Source of the DNA: Oscillospiraceae bacterium
Lineage (GTDB): Bacteria; Bacillota; Clostridia; Saccharofermentanales; Saccharofermentanaceae
Assembly (NCBI GenBank): GCA_902782125.1
Contig: CACZMA010000007.1
Coordinates: 50,329 to 114,328 of the forward strand
Length of the DNA: 64,000 bases
Reading direction: 5' to 3'
In this document: positions 62,727 to 64,000 of the stretch, piece by piece
How the letters are laid out: every line of letters begins with the position of its first letter
Numbering within the stretch: position 1 is the first letter of the stretch
Program-made: the position numbers and the translations under genes
The notes under the pieces: generated by a model
Databases searched by the model: none
The model's input: the letters and a program-made list of their open reading frames with translations, nothing else
What the model was told of the DNA's origin: nothing

Positions 62727-63220
62727 AGGTAATGCTTTTCCCGGGCACCTTCGACCCGTTCACAAGAGGTCACAGGGATATCGTAAGGCGTGCTTCGAAG
62801 CTTTGCGACAAGCTTGTTGTGGCCGTTATGGAGAACAGCGCCAAGTCTCCTCTCTTTACGCCTGATGAGAGAGTCGATCTTATCAAGAGATCGCTCGCCG
62901 GCGAGAACCTTAATAACATCGAGGTCATGGAGTGGGGAGGCCTGCTCGTAGACTTATACAAGCAGCTCGATTGCTGTGCTTCGGTAAGGGGCATCAGGTC
63001 TGAGTCGGATTTCCGCTATGAGGCAGAACTCGCGCTCGCGAACAGGCTTCTGTATCCGGAATACGATGCCATCCTCCTGCCGTGCAGAGACGATATGTCG
63101 CTCATAAGCTCAACTATCGTCAAGGAAGTCGGATATTACGGCGGCGACATCTCGAAGATGGTTCCTGCCGAGATTATTGATACAGTAAACGATAAATTCA
63201 TGAAAGGAAGGAAACAATAA
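62723..63220 (+). CDS. coaD: Phosphopantetheine adenylyltransferase
   Basis: The 165-residue enzyme makes dephospho-CoA from phosphopantetheine and ATP. It has PGTFDPFTRGHRDIVRRA, the GxxxH-type nucleotide motif, and VRGIRSESDFRYEAELA near 90-106. It starts at TTG 62723, seven bases after GAGGGG; the family normally starts at this exact residue (MKV). It overlaps the next gene by one base. Confidence 0.95.
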   Translation: MKVMLFPGTFDPFTRGHRDIVRRASKLCDKLVVAVMENSAKSPLFTPDERVDLIKRSLAGENLNNIEVMEWGGLLVDLYKQLDCCASVRGIRSESDFRYEAELALANRLLYPEYDAILLPCRDDMSLISSTIVKEVGYYGGDISKMVPAEIIDTVNDKFMKGRKQ

Positions 63221-63711
63221 TGGAGAACAGTAACTTCAATCAGGGAGGCCAGCGTTACGACGCCATAAAGCACATCGATTATCTTATCGATACGATCAAG
63301 GACGCTACGGGCGTACCGTTCTCTGACAAGTGTTCTATCGAGAGGAATGAGACCATCAACTCTCTCCAGATATTGAAGAATAATCTTCCCGGTGCAGTAT
63401 CTCAGGCGAACGATATCGTTGCAAGGGCTCAGGATATCATCAGCACCGCTCGTGACAAGAATAAGAAGATCATTGACGACGCTAACAGAATGTATGCGAT
63501 CAAGGTCAATGACCACGAGATCACAAAGGGCGCCAGAGAAGAGGCTGCCCAGATCATTGCCAATGCAGAAGCTCAGGCAGAAGAGCTCAGGAAGAATGCT
63601 CACCTGTATGTTAAGCAGCTGCTCGAGGGCGTAAACGATGACCTTGCTGCATGCTCTGCAAAGCTTCAGACAAATCTTAAGGAGCTTGATTCTGCAATAG
63701 ACGGCGAGTGA
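63220..63711 (+). CDS. Coiled-coil protein, unknown function
   Basis: The 163-residue protein is mostly helical: NSLQILKNNLPGAVSQANDIVARAQDIISTARDKNKKIIDDAN and EEAAQIIANAEAQAEELRKNAHLYVKQLL look like the stalk helices of V-type ATPase subunit H/E or ATP synthase b. There is no membrane span. Genes like this commonly follow coaD in Clostridia, which is a placement argument only. Start ATG is well placed (GGAAGG). The stop lies in the edge of a dispersed repeat. Confidence 0.72.
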   Translation: MENSNFNQGGQRYDAIKHIDYLIDTIKDATGVPFSDKCSIERNETINSLQILKNNLPGAVSQANDIVARAQDIISTARDKNKKIIDDANRMYAIKVNDHEITKGAREEAAQIIANAEAQAEELRKNAHLYVKQLLEGVNDDLAACSAKLQTNLKELDSAIDGE

Positions 63712-63855
63712 GTCTGCCTCCTCGCTTAGGTCCTCGGCGCGAGCGCCTGCGCAAAACGCTCGGAGCCATCTCACTCGCCGGTAAGGAAATCGCTCGCATA
63801 GGCATCACTCGCCGGTATGAGTAAGGAAATCGCTCGGAGACACCCCACTCGCCGG
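63703..63855 (+). repeat. Dispersed 3'-flanking repeat element, copy 2, with three 31-nt units
   Basis: It starts at GGCGAGTGAG, the end of the gene at 63220, then has CTCGCTTAGGTCCTCGGCGC (63721-63740). Three 31-nt units follow at 63751, 63785 and 63825, all ending CACTCGCCGG; the last two start GGAAATCGCTCG. The ends are inverse of the start. The same blocks in the same order are at 20080-20158. Confidence 0.75.
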
Positions 63856-63880
63856 GAGGACTTAATTAATTAATGAATAG

Positions 63881-63914
63881 CGGCCGGTTCACTTTAATGG
63901 TGGGCCGGCTTTTT
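63881..63914 (+). terminator. Terminator downstream of the coiled-coil gene
   Basis: GCCGG and CCGGC arms, extended by CAC/GTG and two T-G pairs, are followed by TTTTT (63910-63914). Confidence 0.65.
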
Positions 63915-63925
63915 AGTACCATAGA

Positions 63926-63971
63926 AAGTGTAATTGTTAGAGAGTAATTAACTCCGACAGTTGCACTTTTC
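63926..63971. repeat. Inverted repeat at the window end
   Basis: GAAAGTGTAATTGTTAG (63926-63942) is a near inverse of CGACAGTTGCACTTTTC (63954-63971), with transitions that still allow G-T pairs in RNA. The middle TAATTA is palindromic. A TATAAT follows at about 63974, so it may be an operator or leader of a gene beyond the window. Confidence 0.4.
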
Positions 63972-64000
63972 TTATAATTAGGGGAGTAATTGGCCTGACG

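Noticed and set aside
63751..63855. Possible CRISPR array
   Set aside because: There are only three units, with 3-9 nt between them and no cas genes.

Overview
The window is about 50% GC chromosomal DNA from a bacterium that most likely belongs to the Clostridia (Bacillota). The evidence is the rimP-nusA-ylxR-ylxQ-infB gene order, a SpoVD/FtsI-type PBP in a mraZ-rsmH-ftsL-pbp-murE-murF-ftsW-murG-ftsQ-ftsZ cluster, strong purine-rich Shine-Dalgarno sites, a GGGtGRT-family protein, DUF975 and YhbD-like proteins, and a meso-DAP-type MurE (DNPR motif). The genus cannot be fixed from the sequence; a gut or rumen clade near Saccharofermentans or Oscillospiraceae would fit but is a guess. No prophage, insertion sequence, transposase or CRISPR array was seen.

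Left part (1-32.7 kb) is accessory and mixed metabolism. It starts with the tail of a LarA-type lactate racemase, then an Asp/Tyr-rich membrane protein, a highly expressed-looking NifU-like/GGGtGRT pair, two GGDEF proteins, two paralogous zinc-ribbon membrane proteins (5.4 and 20.2 kb), a LUD protein, a lipoprotein hydrolase, transporters and a DUF975 protein. At 14-20 kb there is a sulfur block: cysK and metY on the minus strand facing away from iscS-iscU-rrf2 on the plus strand. After that come an AraC regulator, a PEBP lipoprotein, putP, tRNA-Val, a cell-wall-repeat polysaccharide deacetylase, a YhbD-like and an ArsR-like regulator, a two-component system, mscL and a small P-loop protein.

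Right part (32.8-64 kb) is core, almost all on the plus strand and tightly packed: the transcription/translation operon rimP to ribF; lgt and a RodA/FtsW-like gene; the division and cell-wall cluster mraZ to ftsZ; nrdR; a PhoB-type two-component system; then nth-recG-rsmD-coaD and a coiled-coil protein. mraY, murD, murC and ftsA are not in the cluster.

The most interesting material lies between the genes. (1) At 8.17-8.5 kb there is what looks like a complete par/Fst-style type I toxin-antitoxin locus: a 28-residue membrane peptide on the minus strand, a convergent small RNA on the plus strand, a shared bidirectional terminator, and direct repeats that place antisense sequence over the toxin start codon. 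(2) Upstream of metY-cysK, a good promoter drives a 37-codon leader peptide with 10 Met and 5 Cys, followed by a terminator, which suggests attenuation by Met/Cys supply. (3) Upstream of an MFS transporter, a 27-codon leader peptide is followed by a hairpin that buries the transporter's ribosome binding site and ends in six T, the form of a drug-inducible attenuator. (4) A dispersed intergenic repeat caps the 3' ends of two genes (20.1 and 63.7 kb). Similar promoter-proximal motifs in front of metY and iscS may be operators of the nearby Rrf2 regulator.
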